DNA of 32,943 nucleotides from Mesonia oceanica (lineage in GTDB: Bacteria; Bacteroidota; Bacteroidia; Flavobacteriales; Flavobacteriaceae), in contig NZ_CABVMM010000021.1 in NCBI RefSeq assembly GCF_902499555.1, positions 1-32,943 of the forward strand. The letters run 5' to 3'. Each line of letters begins with the position of its first letter. Position 1 is the first letter of the stretch. A model generated the notes under the pieces. It had not been told where the DNA came from. It ran no database searches and saw only the letters and a program-made list of their open reading frames with translations. A program made the position numbers and the translations under genes. Below are positions 16,439 through 23,433 of this stretch, piece after piece.

Positions 16439-16511
16439 TTCAATAAAATAGATTTGACTAAGCCTTCCATAGATTTGGAAAAGGGAGAGACTTTTTAATA
16501 TACCAATTTTG
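16439..16511 (+). promoter_or_regulatory. Direct-repeat promoter of the SDR-Atu4866-AraC unit
   Basis: TTTGACTAAG (16453-16462) and TTTGGAAAAG (16474-16483) are 21 bp apart. Exactly 20 bp later comes CAATTTTG (16504-16511) as -7 element, and ATG is 23 bp further. The layout equals that of the promoter at 13128. The whole 73-bp piece is repeated at 9113-9184. Confidence 0.65.
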
Positions 16512-16534
16512 TATCATCATCTAAATTTAAAAAA

Positions 16535-17380
16535 ATGAATACAAAAAAAGTATGGTTTATTACAGGAGCATCCAAAGGATTAGGGTTAACACTAACAAAA
16601 AAATTACTCAATCAAGGTTTTAACGTTGCTGCCACCTCACGAAGTAAAAAATCTTTGATCCAAGAAGTTGGAGAAGAAAATGAAAATTTCCTAGCCTTGG
16701 AGATGGATTTGACCAATAATGAAAACGTCAAAAAAGCTATTGAGGCCGCTAATGCTCATTTTGGTAAAATTGATGTGGTAGTCAATAATGCTGGTTACAG
16801 TCAAATAGGAACTTTAGAAGAACTTTCTGCAGACGAAGTAGAAAATAACTTTAAAGTGAATGTATTTGGTTCTCTTAATGTTATTAGAAATGCTGCTCCC
16901 TATTTACGCAAGCAACAATCTGGACATATTTTCAACATTTCTTCGATAGGTGGTTATACAGGAAATTTTGCCGGTTTTGGTATATACTGTTCTACGAAAT
17001 TTGCCGTTGCAGGTTTTACAGAAGCCTTAGCTGAAGAAATGAAACCCTTTGGAGTTCATACTACTTTAGTTTATCCTGGATATTTTAGAACCAATTTTTT
17101 ATCGGAAGGTTCTGTTCAAACTCCAGCATATGAAATTGAAGATTACAAATCTGCTCGTGAAATGGAACAAGCACATTTAGATGACATTAATGGTAATCAA
17201 CCCAATGACCCAGAAAAAGCAGCGGACGTATTTATTTCATTAAGTGAACAAGAAAATCCACCTGTACATTTCTTTATGGGAGAAGATGCATATCACTATG
17301 CAAATCTTAAAATTGAGACGGTTAAAGAAGCTATGGCAGAGAATAAAGTCTTAGGAACATCTACAGGATTTAAAAATTAA
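16535..17380 (+). CDS. SDR family oxidoreductase (paralogue of the SDR at 10554)
   Basis: A 281-residue SDR with TGASKGLG (10-17), NNAG (84-87), S136/S137, Y151 and K155 in YCSTK. It matches the SDR at 10554 from end to end, including VNVFGSLNVIR, YPGYFRTNFLSEGS and the C-terminal DAYHYANLKIETVKEAMAEN. It is the first gene of a tight unit with an Atu4866-like protein (12 bp downstream) and an AraC regulator (16 bp further). Confidence 0.9.
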   Translation: MNTKKVWFITGASKGLGLTLTKKLLNQGFNVAATSRSKKSLIQEVGEENENFLALEMDLTNNENVKKAIEAANAHFGKIDVVVNNAGYSQIGTLEELSADEVENNFKVNVFGSLNVIRNAAPYLRKQQSGHIFNISSIGGYTGNFAGFGIYCSTKFAVAGFTEALAEEMKPFGVHTTLVYPGYFRTNFLSEGSVQTPAYEIEDYKSAREMEQAHLDDINGNQPNDPEKAADVFISLSEQENPPVHFFMGEDAYHYANLKIETVKEAMAENKVLGTSTGFKN

Positions 17381-17392
17381 ATTTTTAGGGAA

Positions 17393-17641
17393 ATGACCAT
17401 AGAAGAATCAAAGGAATATATTGGAATGTGGGTAACAGAGGATGGTAACATTCGTCACGAATTATTGCCTAATAATCGATATGATGAAGCAAGAGGCAAT
17501 AAAAAAAGTGCTTATCAGGGTGGTTACAAAGTTTCAGAAAATCATATTGATTATAAAGATGATACAGGGTTCACAGCTGATGGGGAATTCAGAAATGGAA
17601 TCCTATATCACGCAGGAATGGTATTATACAAAGAAAATTAA
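17393..17641 (+). CDS. Atu4866-like domain protein
   Basis: A small 82-residue protein that is almost only one Atu4866-type domain: YIGMWVTEDGNIRHELLPN (9-27), then RYDEARGNKKSAYQGGY and HIDYKDDTGFTADGEF, then GILYHAGMVLYKE. The family is named after an Agrobacterium protein of solved structure and forms a small beta-barrel; biochemical function is unknown. It is often found fused to or next to SDRs and AraC/NAD(P)-linked enzymes, as here. Confidence 0.85.
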   Translation: MTIEESKEYIGMWVTEDGNIRHELLPNNRYDEARGNKKSAYQGGYKVSENHIDYKDDTGFTADGEFRNGILYHAGMVLYKEN

Positions 17642-17657
17642 TTCTTACTTTTAAAAA

Positions 17658-18572
17658 ATGAAAACCATACTTCGATTTAAATCCCTTAGTGAATTTCATA
17701 GCTATAGTAATTTAGCCAAGCCAGAGCACCCCTCAATTAGCCTGGTAGATTATAGCAACGTAAATTATCCAACAGATACTGATAAAATTAAATGGATACA
17801 AGATTTTTATTCGATTGGTTTAAAACGAAATGTAAGCGAAAAGTTCAATTATGGACAGCAAAACTATGATTTTGATGAAGGTGTGTTGTCTTTTGTTGCA
17901 CCACAACAAACCCTGAACATACAAATAAATCAAAATGTGAAAGTAAATGCAACTGGGTGGTTATTATTGATCCACCCAGATTTTTTATGGAACACAGCCT
18001 TGGCTACAGGTATTAAAAAGTATGGCTTCTTCGGTTATGCCGTAAATGAGGCGCTATTTTTATCAGAAAAAGAAGAACATAATTTAGTAGCGCTATTTAA
18101 AAACATTCAAAAAGAATATCAATCGAATATTGATAAATTCAGTCAGAATATCATTATTTCACAGATTGAATTACTACTGAATTATGCGGAACGTTATTAC
18201 GAAAGACAATTTATAACAAGGAAAATTACCAACCACCAAATCCTCACAAGATTGGAAGAACGTTTAAATTACTATTTCAACAACCCGGAGATTTCAGCTA
18301 ACGGAATTCCGACGGTGAGCCAAATGGCAAATGATTTAAATCTTTCACCAAATTACTTAAGCAGTATTTTAAAAATAATTAGCGGACAAAGTACGCAGCA
18401 ACACATTCAGAATAAACTTATTGAAAAAGCTAAAGAAAAACTATCGACTACAGAACTAAGTATAAGTGAAATTGCTTTTGAATTAGGTTTTGAACATCCC
18501 GCCTCATTCAGCAAACTTTTTAAGAATAAAACCAATAGTTCACCTATTGCATTTAGACAGTCTTTTAATTGA
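17658..18572 (+). CDS. AraC family transcriptional regulator (paralogue 3 of 3)
   Basis: A 304-residue regulator closely related to those at 8149 and 14118: FKSLSEFHSYSNLAKPEHP, DYSNV, YDFDEGVLSFVAPQQ, GWLLLIHPDFLWNTALATG, and the double HTH (MANDLNLSPNYLSSILK; SEIAFELGFEHPASFSKLF). It is the third gene of the SDR-Atu4866 unit with 16 bp spacing, so it probably autoregulates through the direct repeats at 16453/16474. Confidence 0.9.
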   Translation: MKTILRFKSLSEFHSYSNLAKPEHPSISLVDYSNVNYPTDTDKIKWIQDFYSIGLKRNVSEKFNYGQQNYDFDEGVLSFVAPQQTLNIQINQNVKVNATGWLLLIHPDFLWNTALATGIKKYGFFGYAVNEALFLSEKEEHNLVALFKNIQKEYQSNIDKFSQNIIISQIELLLNYAERYYERQFITRKITNHQILTRLEERLNYYFNNPEISANGIPTVSQMANDLNLSPNYLSSILKIISGQSTQQHIQNKLIEKAKEKLSTTELSISEIAFELGFEHPASFSKLFKNKTNSSPIAFRQSFN

Positions 18573-18648
18573 AAAATCCTGTAGAAATAAAGTTATAAAC
18601 TGATAATAAATCATCTTAAATATGCTGTATTAAAAAATAAATTCTCGG

Positions 18649-19533
18649 ATGACCCATAAAACAGGTTTTTTTGCCGCTTTATTTTCTGCCGTAGCTTGGT
18701 CAACAACAGGTATATTTGTTAGATTTCTAAATGGTTTCTCCTCCCTGGAAATCGTAGCTGGGCGTTGTTTGATTGGGCTGTTATTTATTGTTTTATTTTT
18801 TGGTTTTCGCCATCCAGGCTTGTCAAAGAAAATATTGATATCCAAGCAAGCTTGGTTTTTAGGCCTTCTAATGGCCGGTTATTTTTTATTGGTAGTAACT
18901 GCTTATCAAATCGCTCCAGTTGCAGAGGTCGCTATTCTAACAAATACAACTCCATTGTTTGCCATTTTCTATAAAAGATTGAAAGGATTATTAATTACGT
19001 CCAAGCAGGTTTGGGGAGTATTGCTGGGAATGATCGGAGTTATATTAGTGGTAATCTCAGGAACTTCATCTAATCCGGATTCAGCAAATAGTTTACATCT
19101 TATCGGTGATTTAATGGCCTTGATTGCTGGAGCAGCCATGGCCATATATTCCATTTTTTACAATACAATATCTTTAGTTAAAAAGCCTTCCTCGCAAGTA
19201 GCTACGTTTTTCACATTTTTGATAGGTAGCCTAGTAAGTCTTTTTATAATCGGTATGTCAGATGAAATGTTTCATATGAAGCATTTGCTGGATTCAAATG
19301 CTATATATTTTATTTTGGCTTTAGGAATTTTTGCCACTCTTTTACCAACCCTTTGTTATTCTTATGCTTCATCAGTTTTAGCTTCAATAACTGTTACCTC
19401 GCTAAGATTGCTCACCCCTCTATTCGCAGCCTTTCTAGGTATTTTGTTTTTCAATGAAATTCCCAATGTATTATTTTGGCCTGGAGCTCTTATTCTATTT
19501 ATAGGGTTATATCTAATTATTAAGGAAAAATAA
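18649..19533 (+). CDS. EamA/DMT family exporter
   Basis: A 294-residue inner-membrane protein with about ten hydrophobic segments in two EamA repeats. The first includes AVAWSTTGIFVRFL and YQIAPVAEVAILTNTTPLF; the second includes GDLMALIAGAAMAIYSIF and LLTPLFAAFLGILFFNEIP, all diagnostic for drug/metabolite transporters. It begins 76 bp after the AraC gene and may be part of that regulon, exporting a toxic compound or metabolite. Residues 192-249 are duplicated as a gene fragment at 12891. Confidence 0.9.
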   Translation: MTHKTGFFAALFSAVAWSTTGIFVRFLNGFSSLEIVAGRCLIGLLFIVLFFGFRHPGLSKKILISKQAWFLGLLMAGYFLLVVTAYQIAPVAEVAILTNTTPLFAIFYKRLKGLLITSKQVWGVLLGMIGVILVVISGTSSNPDSANSLHLIGDLMALIAGAAMAIYSIFYNTISLVKKPSSQVATFFTFLIGSLVSLFIIGMSDEMFHMKHLLDSNAIYFILALGIFATLLPTLCYSYASSVLASITVTSLRLLTPLFAAFLGILFFNEIPNVLFWPGALILFIGLYLIIKEK

Positions 19534-19830
19534 CTAACTGGGAACTAATTTTAACTCTATCTATCATCTCCTTAAAAGCAACCAATTTAACAGTTCACGG
19601 AAACTACCACGAATAAGATGTATATTCAGGCCATACTGATCATCATCCCTCTAGAGAATTTTGGTTAAAAAGATAAATTACACTTGGTATTCAATAATTT
19701 TTTTAGATATGATGATAGCAGATCATTGACTATAAATATCACAACTATGGAATTAGAAAATGATAACTGAAGCATCAGCCAGATTGTAAATTTCAGTATC
19801 TTATTCTTAAAAGCATTCGTGAAACTCTCG
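19534..19830. other. Intergenic DNA between converging genes
   Basis: About 300 bp between the EamA gene (plus) and the HxlR gene (minus). Short frames exist but none resembles a protein family. No convincing terminator hairpin was found. Confidence 0.5.
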
Positions 19831-20190
19831 TCACTTGTTAATAAACTCTCCTTTTTCAACAGTAACCTGTTTACCCCATTCATTCAAAGCTTGCAAAACA
19901 GGGATGAGGGTTTTACCAAACTCCGTTAGGTCATAGACTACTTTTATTGGGGGTTTTTTCCCATAAACTTTTCTAGTTATTAAACCATCTTTCGCCAACT
20001 TTTTTAATTGTAAACTCAATGTCATTTCAGTTACGGTATGCATTTCTTTATGGAGCTCATTATATCTTTTTTTACCGTCCTTTAGATAATACAATATAAC
20101 TGCTTTCCATTTTCCACCAACCAAATCCATTGCGAAACTAACCGGGCAAGGATAAAGTTTTTCTTTATGCTTTACATAATTCATAATCAA
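19831..20190 (-). CDS. HxlR family transcriptional regulator
   Basis: A 119-residue winged-helix regulator with the HxlR hallmark start (YPCPVSFAMDLVGGKWKAVIL), RYNELHKEM, TEMTLSLQLKKLAKDGLITR as the DNA-reading part, and VVYDLTEFGKTLIPVLQAL. Members are often redox or quinone sensors; the cysteine in CPV (residue 15) is the conserved position where such sensing can occur. It is divergent from the flavin oxidoreductase at 20271, across an 80-bp region with paired repeats, and very probably represses it. ATG at 20184 is an equally good start. Confidence 0.92.
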   Translation of the reverse strand: MIMNYVKHKEKLYPCPVSFAMDLVGGKWKAVILYYLKDGKKRYNELHKEMHTVTEMTLSLQLKKLAKDGLITRKVYGKKPPIKVVYDLTEFGKTLIPVLQALNEWGKQVTVEKGEFINK

Positions 20191-20199
20191 TAATTTTAG

Positions 20200-20251
20200 A
20201 CCTATCTATTTTGATAGTTATTGTAAAGATAGGTAACTATTAATAATTTTG
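20200..20251 (+). promoter_or_regulatory. HxlR operator region and promoter of the oxidoreductase gene
   Basis: ACCTATC (20200-20206) is the exact inverse of GATAGGT (20228-20234). Within it, CTATC-N6-GATAG (20202-20217) and ATAG-N4-CTAT (20229-20240) form two smaller inverted repeats. A perfect -7 element TAATTTTG (20244-20251) lies directly after, with TTG at 20221-20223 upstream. A repressor bound here would block this promoter. Confidence 0.65.
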
Positions 20252-20270
20252 TAGCTAAACTTTTTATAGT

Positions 20271-20867
20271 ATGATATTAGTCATTTTAGCACATCCAAAT
20301 TTTGATAAATCTGTTGCAAATAGCACAATTATCAATGAATTAAAAAAAAGCAACCTGGAATTGGAAATTCGAGACATTCATAGCCTCTATCCTGATTATA
20401 AAATCGACGTGAAGGCCGAACAAGAAGCTTTGTTACGGCATCAAACCATTGTTTTTCAATGTCCATTTTATTGGCTGAATATTCCTGCAATCTTAAAAAT
20501 TTGGTTTGAGGAGGTATTTGAATATCAGTTTGCTTATGGCTCAAAAGGCGATAAATTAAAAGATAAAAATTTCATATTGAGCTCTACTGTTGGCGCAGGC
20601 GAAAAAGAATATAAATTAGTGGGAAAACATCATCGTGACATATCCGAATTTATTAAAAACATAGAGCAAACGGCTTATGGGTCTCAAATGAATTACTTGC
20701 CTCCAACTTTCCTCTATAGTTCTTCTTTAAAGGCGGGTAACCTATCAGATGAAGTTTCAAAAAGAGCGAAGGAGCACGCAAAAAAATTAATTACCAGACT
20801 TACTGAAATAAACGAATTAAGTAAAACCAGTGGTGAAATAATATCTAAAGTGTATACGAAAAACTAA
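20271..20867 (+). CDS. NAD(P)H-dependent flavodoxin-fold quinone oxidoreductase (MdaB/KefF-like)
   Basis: A 198-residue flavodoxin-fold protein: VILAHPNFDKSVANS at the N-terminus (FMN/FAD phosphate loop), LEIRDIHSLYPDYKID, VFQCPFYWLNIPAILKIWFEEVF (the usual PxxWxxxPAxLKxWxDRVF region), and FAYG. It matches the NQO1/MdaB/KefF family, which performs two-electron quinone reduction in the cytosol. It is divergent from an HxlR regulator, a standard pairing for quinone- or aldehyde-induced reductases. Confidence 0.9.
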   Translation: MILVILAHPNFDKSVANSTIINELKKSNLELEIRDIHSLYPDYKIDVKAEQEALLRHQTIVFQCPFYWLNIPAILKIWFEEVFEYQFAYGSKGDKLKDKNFILSSTVGAGEKEYKLVGKHHRDISEFIKNIEQTAYGSQMNYLPPTFLYSSSLKAGNLSDEVSKRAKEHAKKLITRLTEINELSKTSGEIISKVYTKN

Positions 20868-21107
20868 ATGATCAGTAATCGTTTCAGCCAATAGCGTGTT
20901 AATAAGGTTCTTCAGGTTTTCTTAATTATTTAGTTAAATGACTGTCGAAAGTGTATAGGTTCATTTCAATTTTAGAACAATTGCGAATATTCAAATTCTA
21001 GTTGATACTCTATTTCGCTGATCAAAAGCTCTTTTATTATGTCATCAAATGTGAAATCTAAAATTGAGCAAATCATAAAGGTTTAATTTAATAAATTCAA
21101 AAATTCA

Positions 21108-21947
21108 GTGACAAATGAAATACAACATATACTTGATGAATGTAAGTTGGCTCTTGATGATGTTAACGATAAAAACCTGAGTGAATTTTCAAATGTCGAA
21201 AAGGGGATTAAAATATCTCGAAAATATTTGCAACAACTAAGGGTTGTACTACGTAAAAGAAATTTTATTAATAATGAAAATGAAATTTTATTTTTCAAAA
21301 AACAAAAACCATTTATCTATGGGCAACTTAAGTTTTATGCTAAGTTATACAAGTACCTACTTCAGAAACCAAGAGGCACCGATAAGTCAAAGCGTAATTA
21401 CTTAGATGCAGAAATAAAAAAACTACAAGAATATTATTATTACAACAGTGAGTTCATTAAATATTATAGACAGAATGCCACCTTTCTAGATGAGTTTTAT
21501 TTTTTACGCGGTAATGATAACATAGGTTTACTGTCCGACACTTCCCATTTTTATACAGATGCTGAATTCTCTACGAGCCACGATAATGCTGTTGCAAAGA
21601 TTTTGGCATATGACCTATTATTAAACCACTATACTAATGAATTAAATGACTTGAAAAAATCAACAAGAAAAATTTCCAATAATGAAAAATTATTAGAAAG
21701 TTTGAGTCTTACCTGGACCTCAAATAAGATTGATTTAATTGAACTTATTTACTCATTAATAGCATCTGGTGCTGTAAAAGGAGATATTAAGGATTTGGCG
21801 ACCGCTTTTGAAAAAATATTTGAGATTGACTTAGGAAATTATTACCGGAGTTTTTTGGAAATCAGAGGTCGTAAAGAAGATTGCGCTAGATTTTCAGATT
21901 TATTGAAAATAAGCCTCCTGAAAAAAATTAAAGAAGCAGATAACTAA
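21108..21947 (+). CDS. rteC: RteC-type regulator of conjugative transposon excision
   Basis: A 279-residue protein with a GTG start at 21108. Segments FKKQKPFIYGQLKFYAKLY, KKLQEYYYYNSEFIKYYR, DEFYFLRG and LTWTSNKIDLIELIYSLIA match the RteC family. The C-terminal half, with SGAVKGDIKDLATAFEKIF and ending YYRSFLEIRGRK, is the winged-helix-like DNA-binding part. In CTnDOT, RteC activates the excision operon after tetracycline induction. Here no rteA/rteB genes are adjacent. It is transcribed towards the HTH gene and ends at a hairpin. Confidence 0.88.
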   Translation: MTNEIQHILDECKLALDDVNDKNLSEFSNVEKGIKISRKYLQQLRVVLRKRNFINNENEILFFKKQKPFIYGQLKFYAKLYKYLLQKPRGTDKSKRNYLDAEIKKLQEYYYYNSEFIKYYRQNATFLDEFYFLRGNDNIGLLSDTSHFYTDAEFSTSHDNAVAKILAYDLLLNHYTNELNDLKKSTRKISNNEKLLESLSLTWTSNKIDLIELIYSLIASGAVKGDIKDLATAFEKIFEIDLGNYYRSFLEIRGRKEDCARFSDLLKISLLKKIKEADN

Positions 21948-21951
21948 ATCA

Positions 21952-21972
21952 CCCTGCACTGGAAGTGCAGGG
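21952..21972 (+). terminator. Terminator after rteC
   Basis: CCCTGCACT and AGTGCAGGG form a perfect 9-bp stem with a GGA loop directly after the rteC stop codon, followed by GTTTGTTT. The T-run is interrupted. Confidence 0.65.
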
Positions 21973-22137
21973 GTTTGTTTGACTCAGGACTTAAAGTCCT
22001 ACTAATTTTGTTACTCTTTATGTAAATGTTATCAAACACTCGCATATAGATTTTTTCGCATTACTAAAGTGCTGCAATAAAATTGCAGGGTTTAAATCCC
22101 TTTTTTGAGACCAATTAAAAGCGGTTATTCACAGAAT
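21973..22137. other. Gene-free stretch after rteC with a further hairpin
   Basis: Together with the following structured elements this makes a 445-bp gap (21948-22392) without a credible gene. CTGCAAT/ATTGCAG (22072-22088) makes a 7-bp hairpin followed by T6 at 22101, a weak additional terminator. Nothing else is recognised. Confidence 0.4.
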
Positions 22138-22169
22138 AAACACCCAAGTTAGAACCAACTTGGGTGTTT
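22138..22169. terminator. Strong, possibly bidirectional terminator
   Basis: AAACACCCAAGTT (22138-22150) and AACTTGGGTGTTT (22157-22169) form a perfect 13-bp stem with a 6-nt loop, flanked by A-rich sequence on the left and TTTCTTTT on the right. It can stop transcripts from either side. CCAACTTGGGT from its right arm recurs at 22271. Confidence 0.8.
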
Positions 22170-22275
22170 CTTTTAAAAGTAGATTTAAGCCCATTTAGTA
22201 TAATGGAATAAGCTTTTACTCAATTAAATTATCTCAAAAAACCCTAAATAATAGAATGTTAAATCTTCGCCCAAC

Positions 22276-22390
22276 TTGGGTTCGACTTGTGAATAAAACC
22301 CAATAAAACTCTCCAAATTCGTAGAACGAAAGTTAAATCAGGTAAAAGCCTACTATTTAATTTATTGAGGCTTTTCCATAAATCGTTCTA
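22276..22390 (+). promoter_or_regulatory. Nested inverted repeats before the HTH gene
   Basis: Three perfect inverted repeats lie in a row: TTGGGTT/AACCCAA (22276-22303), and outer arms TAGAACGA (22322-22329) / TCGTTCTA (22383-22390) enclosing inner arms AAAAGCCT (22344-22351) / AGGCTTTT (22368-22375). The outer arm ends only 2 bp before the start codon at 22393. It could be an autoregulatory operator, an attenuator that hides the translation start, or an origin-type site. Confidence 0.55.
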
Positions 22391-22392
22391 TT

Positions 22393-22677
22393 ATGCCAAC
22401 AAGTATTATTACCACAGACGACCTTCGAGAGTTTAAAATGGAATTGCTCGATGACATTAAAAATCTTCTAACCAAACAATCTTCCGGAAAGATTAAGAGG
22501 TATCTTAAATCCTCTGAAGTTATGGACTTACTCCAAATAAGCCCAGGAACACTTCAAAATTTACGAATTAACGGCACTCTTCCCTATACCAAAGTAGGCG
22601 GCATTATTTATTATGATGCGGAAGAGATTCAAAATGTTATGGATGCCAATCGTGTACAGCACGATTTAAATTCATAA
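22393..22677 (+). CDS. Helix-turn-helix protein, excisionase (MerR-like HTH_17) type
   Basis: A 94-residue protein with a coiled N-terminus (LREFKMELLDDIKNLLTK) and the HTH_17/excisionase domain RYLKSSEVMDLLQISPGTL, QNLRINGTLPYTKVGGIIY and YDAEEIQNVMD. Such proteins in Bacteroidota elements act as excision cofactors or regulators of transfer genes. It is the first of four genes that overlap or nearly touch, so it heads an operon. The nested repeats just upstream may be its own target. Confidence 0.85.
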   Translation: MPTSIITTDDLREFKMELLDDIKNLLTKQSSGKIKRYLKSSEVMDLLQISPGTLQNLRINGTLPYTKVGGIIYYDAEEIQNVMDANRVQHDLNS

Positions 22678-22680
22678 GTG

Positions 22681-23433
22681 ATGAATTATATAAAGCTATT
22701 GAATGCGGCTTTTAAAAAGTTCTTTTTTGATGACCGTTTGAATCCTACCCACATTAGTCTGTATATGGCCCTGTTTCAGGAATGGAACAGCAGCCGTTTT
22801 GCAGATGAGTTTTTTGTAAACCGAAGGGATTTAATGCGATGTGCCAAAATAGGCTCAAAATCCACCTACCATCGGTGCGTTACTGACCTAGATTCCTGGA
22901 ATTATCTCTCTTACTTTCCATCGAACAATCCCTACAAAGGGAGTAAAATTAAGATGGCCATTATTGAGACAAGTGATGAACCAGTTGTGGGACAGTACAA
23001 TCCCATATTAGAACAACTTGCGGAACAGTACCATCCCAGAGGTGTACCGCTTGAGGGACACCACCATCCCAAAAATGGACAGGTTGTGAACCTACACCGT
23101 CCCACAGATGGACAAGCATTGGTATCTGAAACAAACAATATCAAACAGGAAAACTATATAAAAAAGCCAAAGGGCTGGCAGGCCGTATTTATTTTTTTTA
23201 AAGAAAAAGGTTTTGATGCTGATGAAGCAAAAAAATTCTTTGAGCATTACCAGACCAGAAATTGGCAAACTGGCGATGGAAAGGAAATTCGAGATTGGCG
23301 AGCCGTAGCCATCAACTGGATGGACAGAACCGAAATATTTTACGAGGAAAACAAATCAAACAAAAAACAAGCGTCCCAAATCAAGGACAACTTGCGAACC
23401 ACTAAAAATAAAGATTATGGACAACCCCTCTAA
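22681..23433 (+). CDS. HTH-containing replication/regulatory-type protein with tandem 11-residue repeat
   Basis: A 250-residue protein of a kind common in flavobacterial conjugative elements, usually left unnamed. The N-terminal 95 residues (KFFFDDRLNPTHISLYMAL, EFFVNRRDLMRCAKIGSKS, TYHRCVTDLDSWNYLSYFP) look like a winged-helix domain similar to DnaD/Rep N-termini. Residues 102-145 are four degenerate 11-residue repeats with a central [YH]xP. The C-terminal part (QAVFIFFKEKGFDADEAKK and HYQTRNWQTGDGKEIRDW with RAVAINWM) looks like the loader-interacting segment of phage replication proteins. ATG 22681 is preferred over GTG 22678. Its end overlaps the ATPase gene by 17 bp, consistent with a replication initiator/loader pair. 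Confidence 0.65.
   Translation: MNYIKLLNAAFKKFFFDDRLNPTHISLYMALFQEWNSSRFADEFFVNRRDLMRCAKIGSKSTYHRCVTDLDSWNYLSYFPSNNPYKGSKIKMAIIETSDEPVVGQYNPILEQLAEQYHPRGVPLEGHHHPKNGQVVNLHRPTDGQALVSETNNIKQENYIKKPKGWQAVFIFFKEKGFDADEAKKFFEHYQTRNWQTGDGKEIRDWRAVAINWMDRTEIFYEENKSNKKQASQIKDNLRTTKNKDYGQPL
22984..23115 (+). repeat. Four tandem 33-bp repeats inside the coding region
   Basis: Four 33-bp units start at 22984, 23017, 23050 and 23083. The core TCCCA (third copy continuing into AAAA) recurs at 23001, 23034, 23067 and 23100, exactly 33 bp apart, surrounded by partly conserved CAGTAC/CACCAC and GGACA(G). In protein the units read VVGQYNPILEQ, LAEQYHPRGVP, LEGHHHPKNGQ and VVNLHRPTDGQ. The period is a multiple of three and equals about three DNA turns. 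Confidence 0.85.

Noticed and set aside
19665..19883. 72-codon minus-strand frame downstream of and overlapping the HxlR gene
   Set aside because: Overlaps the end of a clear gene and shows no family features.
21039..21086. Short frame of 15 codons (MSSNVKSKIEQIIKV) before rteC, considered as a leader peptide
   Set aside because: No attenuator hairpin follows it and such short frames are common in AT-rich DNA.
22271..22303. GGGTTCGACTTG considered as a tRNA T-arm or att site at a tRNA 3' end
   Set aside because: No acceptor stem, anticodon arm or CCA-type end fits around it; the bases form a simple inverted repeat.
22984..23115. Regular 33-bp repeats considered as a CRISPR array
   Set aside because: The units are contiguous without spacers, degenerate and in frame in a gene, and no cas genes are present.
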